Origin: Mastigocoleus testarum BC008
GTDB taxonomy: Bacteria; Cyanobacteriota; Cyanobacteriia; Cyanobacteriales; Nostocaceae
Direction of reading: 5' to 3'
Assembly: GCF_001456025.1 (NCBI RefSeq)
Contig: NZ_LMTZ01000108.1
Span: 1 to 64,000 of the forward strand
Length of the DNA: 64,000 bases
A model generated the notes under the pieces. That model saw only the letters and a list, made by a program, of their open reading frames with translations. It was not told the DNA's origin and did no database searches. Numbering within the stretch: the first letter of the stretch is position 1; every line of letters begins with the position of its first letter. Positions 53,029-61,820 of this stretch are shown one piece after another. A program made the translations under genes and the position numbers.

Positions 53029-54012
53029 ATGAGCGTAAAGCCTATTTTCCATATAAAAGTGAAAAATATTTTAGCGCTTGATTTTGGTGGTACTAAGCTA
53101 GCTGCAGGATTAGTCAGTTATGCCTCAAAGGAGTGGCTGAATTACAAACGTCGCTTATCTCCTACAAACGCAGATGCTAATACTGACCTGACCATAATGT
53201 ATGAATTAATCGACTCGGTATTGGAAGGTCAAAAACCCGACGTTATCGGTGTCAGTTTTGGCGGACCTGTAGATGCAAATACTGGCACAGTCAGACTTTC
53301 CCATCATGTCAAAGGTTGGGAAAACATAGCTTTAAAACAACTGCTTGAGGATAAATTTGGTGTTAATGCAAACGTAGATAACGATGCAAATGTTGCAGCT
53401 TTAGGAGAATATCGTTTTGGTGCGGGTCAGGGTCATAACAGTTTATTTTATATTACTGTCAGCACCGGTGTTGGTGGTGGATGGATCCTAAATGGTCAAC
53501 CCTGGCGCGGTTTTGAAGGAATGGCTGGTGAAATTGGACATGCGATCGTAGATCCTGACGGACCTTTATGTTTATGTGGGAAACGGGGATGTGTGGAAAG
53601 GTTAGCTTCTGGTCCTTATATGGCGCAGGACGTAAAGGAAATATTGAGAAAGGAACCAAAAAAAGCAGAAATATTGAGGAATTTAGTAGAAAATAACTTA
53701 GATTTAATAACGGGCAAAATTATCAGCGAAGCCGCAAATCGTGGGGACAAGTTAGCGCAAGAATTTTTATTTCGGTCTGCTTGGGCTTTAGGTGTCGCTA
53801 TTGGTAATGTAGCGAATGTAATTAATCCCCAACTATTTGTATTGGGTGGTGGGGTAACAAAAGCAGGGAATTATTTCTGGGAAGTTCTACAAAAAACAGC
53901 CCGAGAAACTGCTCTACCAGAGATAAATTTTGAAGTTTTACCAACAAACTTGGGAGACGACGCACCTTTATGGGGTGCTGTAGAGCTAGCGCAGATGGGG
54001 ATTGGGAATTAG
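53029..54012 (+). CDS. ROK-family sugar kinase
   Basis: A 327-residue kinase of the ROK family (glucokinase, N-acetylglucosamine or N-acetylmannosamine kinase). It has the phosphate-binding 'ALDFGGTKLAAGLV' start, 'VDNDANVAALGE' with the catalytic Asp, 'GEIGHAIVDPDG' with the zinc His, and the zinc-binding 'CLCGKRGCVE'. There is no N-terminal helix-turn-helix, so it is an enzyme and not a repressor. Its neighbours, a HAD enzyme and a NagB-type enzyme, suggest amino-sugar or hexose phosphorylation. Confidence 0.9.
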   Translation: MSVKPIFHIKVKNILALDFGGTKLAAGLVSYASKEWLNYKRRLSPTNADANTDLTIMYELIDSVLEGQKPDVIGVSFGGPVDANTGTVRLSHHVKGWENIALKQLLEDKFGVNANVDNDANVAALGEYRFGAGQGHNSLFYITVSTGVGGGWILNGQPWRGFEGMAGEIGHAIVDPDGPLCLCGKRGCVERLASGPYMAQDVKEILRKEPKKAEILRNLVENNLDLITGKIISEAANRGDKLAQEFLFRSAWALGVAIGNVANVINPQLFVLGGGVTKAGNYFWEVLQKTARETALPEINFEVLPTNLGDDAPLWGAVELAQMGIGN

Positions 54013-54089
54013 ACTGGGGACTAGTACTCCGCCACATAAGTTCTGAGGGGTTTGTAGTTGGGCTTTAGCCCCGGCAAAGTCTTGATATT

Positions 54090-54113
54090 AAAGCGCTAAA
54101 GCGCTACTACGAA
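54090..54113. repeat. short palindromic repeat AGCGCTAAAGCGCT
   Basis: Shares its core (AAAGCGCTAAAGCGCTACTACGA) with the centres of the two MITE-like copies at 17742 and 46682, but lacks their arms. The 54013-54379 spacer also holds heptamer runs (GGGGATT near 54159-54179) and GC-rich dispersed palindromes near 54250-54315. Confidence 0.55.
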
Positions 54114-54319
54114 CCTTAATTTACCTATCAAAATTAATGTGGTGGACTACTAGGTATTGGGGATTAGGGATTGGGGATTGGGAAAGTGTGGGGAGTGTGG
54201 GAGGATGGGGAAGACCAAATTACCAATTACTCGTTACTCACTACTGTGCGCTGTCGCGCCCCGCAATACCTATAGCTGCGCTACCTTGCGGATCCGGTAC
54301 GCTACCGCTGGGCGCTAAC

Positions 54320-54375
54320 ATTACTCATTACTCATTACTTATTACTCATTACTCATTACTTATTATTCATTACCA
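54320..54375. repeat. eight tandem heptamers ATTACTC/ATTACTT
   Basis: Eight 7-base units in a row (ATTACTC twice, ATTACTT, repeated, then ATTATTC and ATTACCA), an STRR-type array ending 4 bases before the stop of the HAD gene. Confidence 0.8.
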
Positions 54376-54379
54376 ATCG

Positions 54380-55060
54380 TCAAATATTTACTCCAACGGG
54401 ATCCAGTCCAATCTGGGAATTAAGAAACGTCCACATCGTCAAATCATTGAAGTCGTAAACAGTCATAAATACACCCATTTCCAGCATTTTTATTGGTTCG
54501 CCAGTTGAAGCTACACCAATTGTCCGGATTCCAGCACCAAGCGCCGAAGTAATTCCACTGGGAGAATCCTCGAAGGCGATCGCATGTTCGGGACTAACCC
54601 CTAACCTTTCCAAACCTACTCGATATGGTGTGGGGTCTGGTTTTGCTGCTGCTTCTTGTTCCGCAATTACGACAGTATGAAAAATTTCTTCTAACCCCAA
54701 AATATTGAGCATAAATCTAGCATTTTTGGTCGGTGCGTTGGTAACTAGTGCTCGCTTAAGATCGTGTTTTTCTGTCATTGCGATTAAGCGAGAAAAACCA
54801 TCAATAGGTTTGAGTTCGTGAGCTTTATTCCGAAATCTTGATTCTTTTTCCTCTGCCAACTTCTCACCTTCTTCCGGTGATAAATTGGGTAACATATCTT
54901 TGATAATTTCTGGATTTAGCCTACCAGTAAAACGAGATTTGTAAATTTTTTCATCAATTTCTACGTCATACTCGAGGAGAATATCCCGCCAAATCTGGTA
55001 ATGAATTGGGTCTGTGTTGATGATTGTTCCATCCAGATCGAAGAGAATTGCGCTTAACAT
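54380..55060 (-). CDS. HAD hydrolase, beta-phosphoglucomutase-like
   Basis: A 226-residue HAD enzyme. Motif I 'FDLDGTIINTDPIH' provides the nucleophile Asp and acid/base Asp; motif II is in 'ALVTNAP'; motif III is the Lys in 'AAAKPDPTPY'; motif IV 'AFEDSPSGI'. The cap domain fits the beta-phosphoglucomutase/phosphatase group. The substrate could be a sugar phosphate, matching the ROK kinase and NagB-type genes on either side. Confidence 0.88.
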   Translation of the reverse strand: MLSAILFDLDGTIINTDPIHYQIWRDILLEYDVEIDEKIYKSRFTGRLNPEIIKDMLPNLSPEEGEKLAEEKESRFRNKAHELKPIDGFSRLIAMTEKHDLKRALVTNAPTKNARFMLNILGLEEIFHTVVIAEQEAAAKPDPTPYRVGLERLGVSPEHAIAFEDSPSGITSALGAGIRTIGVASTGEPIKMLEMGVFMTVYDFNDLTMWTFLNSQIGLDPVGVNI

Positions 55061-55239
55061 GCCTTCTTTTTAAGAGCTAAATAGCAGTTAATGTAAACAA
55101 CAGTAAACATTATCTTTAGATATTTTACATTTTCTTGTTTCACTTCGTAATCATAACTGCAGTATTTTAGACAAACATATATAAAATTGGATTATCAGCA
55201 CGTGTCAAAAAAGAATGCAAATAATTTATACATTGAAAT

Positions 55240-56016
55240 ATGTCGAGTGCTAAAAAACTTTTTCGCATCAATGAGTTAAATGTACGAGTTTATAATTCTG
55301 ATACTGAACTAGCAAAAGATGCAGCCCAAGTAGTTCAGAAAACTTTAGATAGTACTCTCAAGGTTAGGGAAACAGCTAGAGTAATATTTGCCACAGGTAA
55401 CTCTCAACTTAAATTTTTAAATGCTCTGACTAGTTTAAATAATATTGACTGGTCGCGGATTACTTGTTTTCATTTAGACGAATATCTAGGGATTAATGCT
55501 GAACATTCTTCCAGCTTTCGCTGCTATTTGCGGGAGAAGTTAGAGAAAAAAGTTAAGCCACAAAAATTTCATTACATTGAAGGGGATACCTTAGAACCTT
55601 TAAAGGAGTGCGATCGCTATACTCAATTACTCCATTCTCAACCCATTGATTTATGTTTGCTGGGGGTGGGAGCAAATGGACATCTAGCATTTAACGAACC
55701 ATCAGTTGCTGACTTTCAAGATTCCTATATGGTAAAACTAGTAAAGCTAGATACTGTAAATCATCAACAACAAGTGACCCAAGGGCATTTTCCTAATTTG
55801 GAAAGCGTACCAAAATATGCCTTTACTTTGACCATTCCTACAATCTGTTCTGCCAAAAAAATACTTTGTCTCGCACCAGGACAGCATAAAGCAGAAGTTG
55901 TAAAGCAAATGTTATTTGGAGAAATTACAAAAAAATTTCCGGCTTCTATTCTTCGTCAAAAACCCCAAGCAACTTTATTTTTAGATGGAGATTCTGCGAC
56001 TTCACTTGATATGTAA
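55240..56016 (+). CDS. nagB: glucosamine-6-phosphate deaminase family enzyme
   Basis: A 258-residue enzyme of the NagB/6-phosphogluconolactonase fold. It has 'ATGNSQLKFLNAL' (phosphate loop), 'FHLDEYLGI' with the catalytic Asp, and 'LGVGANGHLAFNEP' with the catalytic His, all closer to NagB than to the lactonase group. NagB converts glucosamine-6-phosphate to fructose-6-phosphate and ammonia. With the ROK kinase nearby it could recycle cell-wall amino sugars. The lactonase activity cannot be excluded by sequence alone. Confidence 0.82.
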   Translation: MSSAKKLFRINELNVRVYNSDTELAKDAAQVVQKTLDSTLKVRETARVIFATGNSQLKFLNALTSLNNIDWSRITCFHLDEYLGINAEHSSSFRCYLREKLEKKVKPQKFHYIEGDTLEPLKECDRYTQLLHSQPIDLCLLGVGANGHLAFNEPSVADFQDSYMVKLVKLDTVNHQQQVTQGHFPNLESVPKYAFTLTIPTICSAKKILCLAPGQHKAEVVKQMLFGEITKKFPASILRQKPQATLFLDGDSATSLDM

Positions 56017-56144
56017 CGGATTTACAACTTAGACTAACTATTTTCAAGCAAATATCTATTACCTGATAACCAAACACCAATACCTAATTCCCAAATAGTA
56101 GAATAAGGTACAGGTTTAAGCTGTAGGATGTGGAGGAAGGCAAA

Positions 56145-56987
56145 TTGGATGAACTAAGGACAGCTCTAGAAATAGCTACTGAAGAGGAATTGCAGGATTT
56201 GACCGCGATTTTGTTCAGTCGTAAATTTAATCCTCTAGATTATGTGAATACACCCGAACCAATAGAAATCCAAAGCCAAGATCGTAAAGCTTGGTTAGAT
56301 TCTCTTGAAGAACGCTTCCGGTTTTTAGCCGCAGATGGAATTACTGTTTTACGTGGAAAAACCAAACGAGTAACTTACCGCGAAGCAATAATTCAGGTCT
56401 GCAAGCACCTGAAAATTCCTTATTCAACTGAACTAACAACCATTGATTTGGAAGCTGAAGTATTTTTACACCTCCTAGGAAAAGTATGGAGGAAATTACC
56501 TAAGAGCGAGCAGCAGCAAATGACACTCCGCATCCAACGTCATTTGGCGCAGTCGGAACTCAAAGAACCTTTACCTTTGACATTGCAACGCGACCCCTTA
56601 GGCTTGATTTTTAAAGCTGGTAGCGCACTTGCTTTAACTTCTGTGGTACAACCATTTTTACTCAAACATATTGCCCGTCAATTTGCTGCACATTTTGCAA
56701 GTTATCATATCGCCAGACAAACTGCGATTAAAGGTTCTGCGGCTGCTGTAAGTCAATTTAATAATTATGTCACTTTGCATATGGCTCGCCGGGGAATGGC
56801 TCTGAGTGCTGCTCGTTATGGCGCTGTTCGCAGTACATTAACTTTTTTAGGTCCGGTTATGTGGATGTGGTTTTTTGCGGATTTGGGTTGGAGAGCGGTC
56901 GCAACTAATTATGGTCGTATAATTCCGACTATATTTGCTTTAGCTCAAATTCGTTTGACGCGCACAGAATGCTGGGAATTAGCTTAA
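56145..56987 (+). CDS. YaaW-like protein
   Basis: A 280-residue protein resembling the YaaW/UPF0174 family: 'LDELRTALEIATEEELQDLT' at the start, a helical middle ('YREAIIQVCKHLKIPYST') and a C-terminal half with hydrophobic segments ending 'IIPTIFALAQIRLTR'. I chose the TTG at 56145 because GGAGGAAGG lies just upstream; a GTG 5 codons earlier overlaps that site. Function is unknown; membrane association is likely. Its end overlaps the next gene by 19 bases, so the two are translationally coupled. Confidence 0.75.
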   Translation: MDELRTALEIATEEELQDLTAILFSRKFNPLDYVNTPEPIEIQSQDRKAWLDSLEERFRFLAADGITVLRGKTKRVTYREAIIQVCKHLKIPYSTELTTIDLEAEVFLHLLGKVWRKLPKSEQQQMTLRIQRHLAQSELKEPLPLTLQRDPLGLIFKAGSALALTSVVQPFLLKHIARQFAAHFASYHIARQTAIKGSAAAVSQFNNYVTLHMARRGMALSAARYGAVRSTLTFLGPVMWMWFFADLGWRAVATNYGRIIPTIFALAQIRLTRTECWELA

Positions 56988-58327
56988 AAAACCCTTTTCG
57001 ACATCCAAACCCTCGTTTGCAGTTCTCCTGGAATTGCACTCAGTTAGGATTACTACTGTTACCTTTGTTTCCAACTCTAGGAGCTGTTACCCTGGGTTTG
57101 GCACTATTGACTGGATTAAGACAATTTCAGAAGATTGTAAACCGCCCAATTAATCAGGGCTTTGCTCTGCTGGGTATTATTTTAATAATTGTAACTATTT
57201 TCGCCCAAGAACGAGTAGTGGCTGTGTTGGGCTTATTTAATTTGTTGCCATTCTTTTTGGCATTTATGGTCTTTGGAATTATAATTCAAACGACTATACA
57301 ACTTCGAAAGTTATCTTGGATCTTAGTTACTACGTCTTTACCAATAGTCTTGATTGGTTTTGGACAATTATTTTTTGGTTGGTCTACCCCAGCAGAATGG
57401 GAAAATATTTTTGGATGGACAATCATCGCAGGGGGAAATCCTGTAGGACGTATGGCTTCGGTATTTATGTACGCTAACATATTTGCCGGTTATTTGACGA
57501 TTGTGTTTATTTTGGGTTTGGGTTTGTGGTTAGAATATTTGCAAAGTTTAAATCTTCAAAGTTCAAATCTTCAAAGTTCAAATCTTCAAAGTTCAAATCT
57601 TAAAGAAGTTAAACCAGAGTTAATAAGACGTATTTCGCCAAATTTTATTTTTCTAACAATTGCAGTCATTATTAATTTTGTTGCATTAATTTTAACTAAT
57701 TCTCGTAATGCTTGGGTAACAGCACTGTTAGCATGTTTCGTCTATGCAATTAATCGGGGTTGGCGCATTTTAGTTGCTGCTGTAACTGGATTTACAAGTT
57801 TTGTATTATTAGCAGCTTTTGCACCTTTAGCGATCGCCAAATTCTTTCGCCGGATTGTACCAGAATTTTTATGGGCGCGTTTGAATGACCAAATGTATCC
57901 AGATAGACCAGTGGAGCTAATGCGTACTACTCAATGGCGATTTGCTTGGTCGTTAACTCAGGAGCGCCCTTGGACTGGTTGGGGATTAAGGAATTTTACT
58001 GCACTGTATCAAGCCAAAATGCAAATATGGCTCGGTCATCCCCACAATTTATTTTTGATGCTATCTGCAGAAACTGGTTTACCTGCAACTATTATATTTT
58101 GCAGTTTGATTATTTGGATTTTGGTTGCAGGAATTAAAGTATTTATCAAATTTATTAACTACCAAAAGGAAGACCGGCTAATATTTTTTAGCTATCTTGT
58201 GGTTTTGGGTGGGTTAATTTTATTCAATACCGTTGATGTTAGTCTTTTCGATTTACGTCTCAATACAATCTTTTGGTTGTTAATGGGTGCTGTTAGTGGA
58301 GTAACTTACAGGTATCAAAGAAATTAA
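56969..58327 (+). CDS. O-antigen ligase/IctB-type membrane protein
   Basis: A 452-residue membrane protein with about ten hydrophobic helices and the Wzy_C/O-antigen-ligase pattern: 'FMYANIFAGYL', 'LTNSRNAWVTALLA', and the periplasmic 'WTGWGLRNFTALYQ' followed by 'GHPHNLFLMLSAETGLPA'. The GHPHN...ETG segment is the typical ligase active-site loop. Members add sugars or polymers to surface glycans; IctB of Synechococcus was once proposed to help inorganic carbon accumulation. A cytosolic loop near residues 192-211 carries repeats (NLQSS three times) coded by a 15-bp tandem array. Confidence 0.82.
   Translation: MLGISLKNPFRHPNPRLQFSWNCTQLGLLLLPLFPTLGAVTLGLALLTGLRQFQKIVNRPINQGFALLGIILIIVTIFAQERVVAVLGLFNLLPFFLAFMVFGIIIQTTIQLRKLSWILVTTSLPIVLIGFGQLFFGWSTPAEWENIFGWTIIAGGNPVGRMASVFMYANIFAGYLTIVFILGLGLWLEYLQSLNLQSSNLQSSNLQSSNLKEVKPELIRRISPNFIFLTIAVIINFVALILTNSRNAWVTALLACFVYAINRGWRILVAAVTGFTSFVLLAAFAPLAIAKFFRRIVPEFLWARLNDQMYPDRPVELMRTTQWRFAWSLTQERPWTGWGLRNFTALYQAKMQIWLGHPHNLFLMLSAETGLPATIIFCSLIIWILVAGIKVFIKFINYQKEDRLIFFSYLVVLGGLILFNTVDVSLFDLRLNTIFWLLMGAVSGVTYRYQRN
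57551..57600 (+). repeat. in-frame 15-bp repeats (AATCTTCAAAGTTCA)
   Basis: Three perfect units and flanking partial ones inside the O-antigen-ligase-type gene, each coding NLQSS. Rotated, the unit shares AGTTCAAA with the 15-bp repeat in the CheB/CheR kinase gene. Confidence 0.8.
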
Positions 58328-58365
58328 GTAATAGTTAGAGAATAAGTAAAAATACTTCTAAGAAA

Positions 58366-58397
58366 AATCCCCCTCTAAGAAAATAATTAGGGGGATT
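58366..58397 (+). terminator. intrinsic-type terminator hairpin
   Basis: AATCCCCCT (58366-58374) pairs with AGGGGGATT (58389-58397), a strong 9-bp stem 38 bases after the stop of the O-antigen-ligase-type gene. The tail is AT-rich and not a pure T run. Confidence 0.65.
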
Positions 58398-58445
58398 ATT
58401 AAATTCATAAAGGTAAGGCTGTTAAAGAAATCAAAGTATTACTAC

Positions 58446-58570
58446 CAGGACTTACACAACTGGCATATTTTTCCTGTAGGGTGTGTGACGCTGTGAAAAT
58501 ATCTGAACGTAAGAATCAGACTTATAGCGTCACGCACCGACCACCAATTGTGACACTTGCGTAAGTCCTG
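58446..58570. mobile_element. MITE with 5-bp target duplication
   Basis: A 125-base element with ends CAGGACTTAC and GTAAGTCCTG, flanked on both sides by ACTAC (58441-58445 and 58571-58575), a direct repeat as left by transposition. Inside are further inverted arms GGTGTGTGACGCT and AGCGTCACGCACC. It encodes nothing and must have been moved by a transposase elsewhere. It lies between the O-antigen-ligase-type gene and the convergent pentapeptide gene. Confidence 0.85.
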
Positions 58571-58586
58571 ACTACTTTCATTGGAG

Positions 58587-59951
58587 TCAAATAATTGTAT
58601 TACCTGGAAGAATAGTGTCTGTTAAATTTGCACCAGTCAAGTCCGCTCCATTTAAGTTAGCTCCAGTGAAGTCAGCTTTGCTCAGGTTTGCATCAATAAG
58701 CAGAGCATTCATAAAGTCACCGTTGACTGCAATACCATCAACAAATGAGATCCCCGACAGGTCAGCACCAATTGTATCTGGGTCTTCACCATCACTTAAT
58801 ATGGCATTTGTTAAGTTTGCTTTTTCTAAAATAGCGTCTTGCAGATTCGCATCATCTAGTTGAGCGCCAGTTAAATTAACCTCTGTTAGGTCAGCTCCAC
58901 TGAGATTGACTCCAGTCAGATCGGCTCCTGCGAGGTTTGCACCCTTTAATTTGGCTCCAGTCAGATCGGCTCCCGTGAGATCGACTCCACCTAAGTCGAC
59001 TCCCTCTAGGAAAGCGTTATCGAGTTCAACTCCTCCGGTAAAACTAGCTCCAGTTAGGATCGCATTATTAAGATTTGCATTACTCAGGTCGGCTCCATTA
59101 AAGATAGCATCGGTTAAATCTGCATTTTCCAGAAAGATACCTTCCGCTGAAACGTCAGTAAAGTTAGCACCGTTGAGAACGGAGTCAGCCAAACTAATAC
59201 CATCTAGGATAGTTTTTGTATTAGCGTCAAAGTCACGGAAGTCAGCACCACCAAGATTTACATCTTCAGCACTAAAGTTAGTTAAGTCAGCACCTCGAAA
59301 GCTGGAGTTTGTTGAAGTTTGTCCTCCTACTGGTAGGGTATCAGTCCATTGGACGCCACTGAGATTTGCCTTATCAAAAATAGAATTGTTGAGATTATTA
59401 TCTGTGAAGCTAACTCCCGTAAAATCAACCCCTGTAAAGTTTGTGTTAACTATGATGTTAGCTTCAAAGCTAGCTCCTTGTAAGTTTGCGTCTGTAAAAA
59501 TAGCATCTGTCAGGTCTGCAGCTTTGAGATTGGCTTCAGTTAAATTTGCTCTGCTAAAGTTAGCCCCTGTTAAATTTGGTCGATTTTCCTGTTCGCCGCT
59601 TAGTTCGGCTTTGAATAAGTTTGCGTCCTGTAATTTAGCGTTAGATAAATCGATTCCGTTAGTACTAATCTCTGATAGATTTGCTTCCCGTAGGTTAGCA
59701 CCACTCAGATTAACATTCTCTAATGTTGCTTTAAAAAGATTTGTTGTTGGGAAGTTTGTATTGGGTCTAAAGTTGGCGTTACTTGCGTTAACGTTTAACC
59801 AACTTGTTTCTTCAAAGTTAGTTCCCCTAAGCAAAGTGCCAACAAATGAGACATCAGTTAAAGTAGCCTTAAAAAAGGTAGAACCATTTAGATTATCACC
59901 ATCAAAATTATTTCCAACCAGATCTTGTTCGCTAAAATCGAGAACTGCCAT
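58587..59951 (-). CDS. pentapeptide repeat protein
   Basis: A 454-residue protein made almost wholly of A(D/N)Lxx-type pentapeptides (for example 'GADLTGADLTGAKLKGANLA'), which fold into a right-handed quadrilateral beta helix. There is no signal peptide or membrane helix. Such proteins are abundant in cyanobacteria and mostly of unknown function; some mimic DNA and protect gyrase, others are structural. Several stretches (about residues 185-215 and 240-270) are imperfect, with Asn-rich or Ser-rich units. It is monocistronic. Confidence 0.9.
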   Translation of the reverse strand: MAVLDFSEQDLVGNNFDGDNLNGSTFFKATLTDVSFVGTLLRGTNFEETSWLNVNASNANFRPNTNFPTTNLFKATLENVNLSGANLREANLSEISTNGIDLSNAKLQDANLFKAELSGEQENRPNLTGANFSRANLTEANLKAADLTDAIFTDANLQGASFEANIIVNTNFTGVDFTGVSFTDNNLNNSIFDKANLSGVQWTDTLPVGGQTSTNSSFRGADLTNFSAEDVNLGGADFRDFDANTKTILDGISLADSVLNGANFTDVSAEGIFLENADLTDAIFNGADLSNANLNNAILTGASFTGGVELDNAFLEGVDLGGVDLTGADLTGAKLKGANLAGADLTGVNLSGADLTEVNLTGAQLDDANLQDAILEKANLTNAILSDGEDPDTIGADLSGISFVDGIAVNGDFMNALLIDANLSKADFTGANLNGADLTGANLTDTILPGNTII

Positions 59952-60606
59952 GGCTAAATACCTTTAATTGTTGATGTTAGTTCGGACAATCAAAATAGGG
60001 AACTAAAAAGTAAAACATCCACTTGTTACAGTGGACGTTTAAGTGATTCAAAAGCATGGTTAAAAATAACCTATTAGGAATAGTAACTTGATGTTGAGCT
60101 CATATGCCAAATAAATCAGCCTTCCGAACTCGAATTTTATCGATTTATTATTACAATAAAATGTGTTTACTAAGCAAAGTAATAAATTTTCAAATCCACA
60201 CTTTATAAGAGTTTTCAGGTTTATTGTTTGAAACAATCACATATACATCTAAAGCAAATTAATATACATTACACTTCAGATTTAACTAAAATAAATATGT
60301 GAAAAGACTCGCTTCATCTTACTTAACGCGCTATTTGCGATCGGTTTTATCTCGCTCTAGCACAAGTAAATTTTAATTACCTCACAAAGCTCCCATTAGC
60401 AATTAAATCACTATTAAAAAATTAGAGCTTACAACTTAATTGTTGTTTGACGATAGAAAAAATGAATAGTATTTATTGGAGTATTCTTATAGATAAATTA
60501 TAAAGTAGATTAGGTTACGGCAAAAAAGAATTTTATTGTTGGAATAATTCAAAATCCGCCGTAATCTAGCGATGCTAGCTAGGTGATGCATCTGTACCGA
60601 TTCAAG
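59952..60606. other. spacer, no gene seen
   Basis: AT-rich, 655 bases. A small hairpin TCCACT-TGTTAC-AGTGGA lies within about 60024-60055, in the leader region of the pentapeptide gene. Nothing else was recognised. Confidence 0.4.
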
Positions 60607-61494
60607 TTACTCATCGTTTGTCTCAGTGACAGCGAACTGTTTTTCTAGCTGCAAATATTTGGGGACGCCAATTAATTCTTGGAATTCTTGGAATTTTATA
60701 AAATCGGGAAAATTCGCTGTAGTTCCTTCTGCTTTCAACTGACTCAGACAAGCAGTCATCGTTTTTGTGACTGCTAATAAACCAGATAACGGGAAAAATA
60801 CTATTTTAAAACCCATTTCTTGCAACTCAGAAGCTGAGAGTTGGGGAGTTTTACCACCTTCAACAATATTCGCTACTAAAGGTACATTGGGAAAAGCTGC
60901 AGCAATCTTTTGTAATTCATCTTTAGACTGGGGTGCTTCAACAAATAATACATCTGCTCCAGCTTTGATATATTCCTTCCCACGACAAATAGCAGCTTCG
61001 AGACCCAAAGGTGCGCGGGCGTCTGTGCGAGCAATCACTACCAAACAGCTGTCAGCACGGGCTTCTACTGCAGCACGAATTTTATTCGCATGTTCAGTTT
61101 CAGATATTACTCGTTTGTTTTCAAAATGCCCACATTTTTTGGGAGATTCTTGATCCTCTAAAATTACTCCCGCTAATCCCAATTGCACAGCATCCCTAAC
61201 AGTCCGCATGACATTTAAGGCGTTACCATAGCCAGTATCCAAATCAGCAATTAGGGGAAGACTTATGGATTGGGCTATTCTTCCCACACTGTAGAACATT
61301 TCAGTCGCACTCAAAAAACCGTAATCTGGTAATCCTAAAGTCGAAGCAGCGATTCCAAAACCACTTGTTGCAGCAACTTCAAAACCAACCTGTTCCACTA
61401 GTTTGGCGCTCAGACAGTCATATACCCCCGGAATTACCAAAATTTCTGGACTTTCAAGTAATTTTCGTAGTCTATTAGCGGCAGATATCGGCAT
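60607..61494 (-). CDS. isocitrate lyase/PEP mutase family enzyme
   Basis: A 295-residue TIM-barrel enzyme of the PEP mutase/isocitrate lyase superfamily. It has 'VIPGVYDCLSAKLVEQVGF', the metal-binding 'ADLDTGYGN', 'VILEDQESPKKCGH' with the Lys-Lys-Cys-Gly-His catalytic loop of lyases, and 'IARTDARA'. The KKCGH motif marks C-C bond lyases (2-methylisocitrate lyase, oxaloacetate hydrolase, dimethylmalate lyase) rather than PEP mutase. No propionate genes are adjacent, so the substrate is open. It is monocistronic. Confidence 0.87.
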   Translation of the reverse strand: MPISAANRLRKLLESPEILVIPGVYDCLSAKLVEQVGFEVAATSGFGIAASTLGLPDYGFLSATEMFYSVGRIAQSISLPLIADLDTGYGNALNVMRTVRDAVQLGLAGVILEDQESPKKCGHFENKRVISETEHANKIRAAVEARADSCLVVIARTDARAPLGLEAAICRGKEYIKAGADVLFVEAPQSKDELQKIAAAFPNVPLVANIVEGGKTPQLSASELQEMGFKIVFFPLSGLLAVTKTMTACLSQLKAEGTTANFPDFIKFQEFQELIGVPKYLQLEKQFAVTETNDE

Positions 61495-61820
61495 TTTGAT
61501 TGTGAATATTTTGATTTATTTTGAAATATTTTGAATAATATTTAAGATATAGCGCTACGCGCAAGTCGAAAGTCGAAATATGACATGCTGTCACCTTGCG
61601 GATCTCCCGACGCCGCAGACTCTAGCTTGGCGTGTCCGTATGACAAATAGAATTTACAAATTTACAAATTTCCTAATCTTATTACGTGGTGCTACGAAAT
61701 TACCCAGTACTATAAATTTGGATCGGTTACTTAATCTAAATTACTTAATATTTACTTTTTGTAGATAGTTTTGGGAATTTTATCAGTAACAGCAAACTCA
61801 GCATAAGCAAGAATTTTACT
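61495..61820. other. spacer with dispersed GC-rich palindromes
   Basis: Holds short GC-rich repeat units ('CCTTGCGGAT', 'CGACGCCGCAGACTCTAGC') near 61550-61640, of the same kind as those near 54285 and in the element at 23890. No gene seen. Confidence 0.4.

Noticed and set aside
54137..54508. A 123-codon plus-strand frame after the ROK kinase
   Set aside because: It is made of translated heptamer repeats and GC-rich palindromes and then runs antisense into the HAD gene.
58906..59967. A 353-codon open frame on the plus strand opposite the pentapeptide gene
   Set aside because: It mirrors the repetitive codons of the pentapeptide protein, gives a low-complexity Ser/Pro/Lys product and has no ribosome site or family motif. 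Repeat genes often produce such antisense frames.
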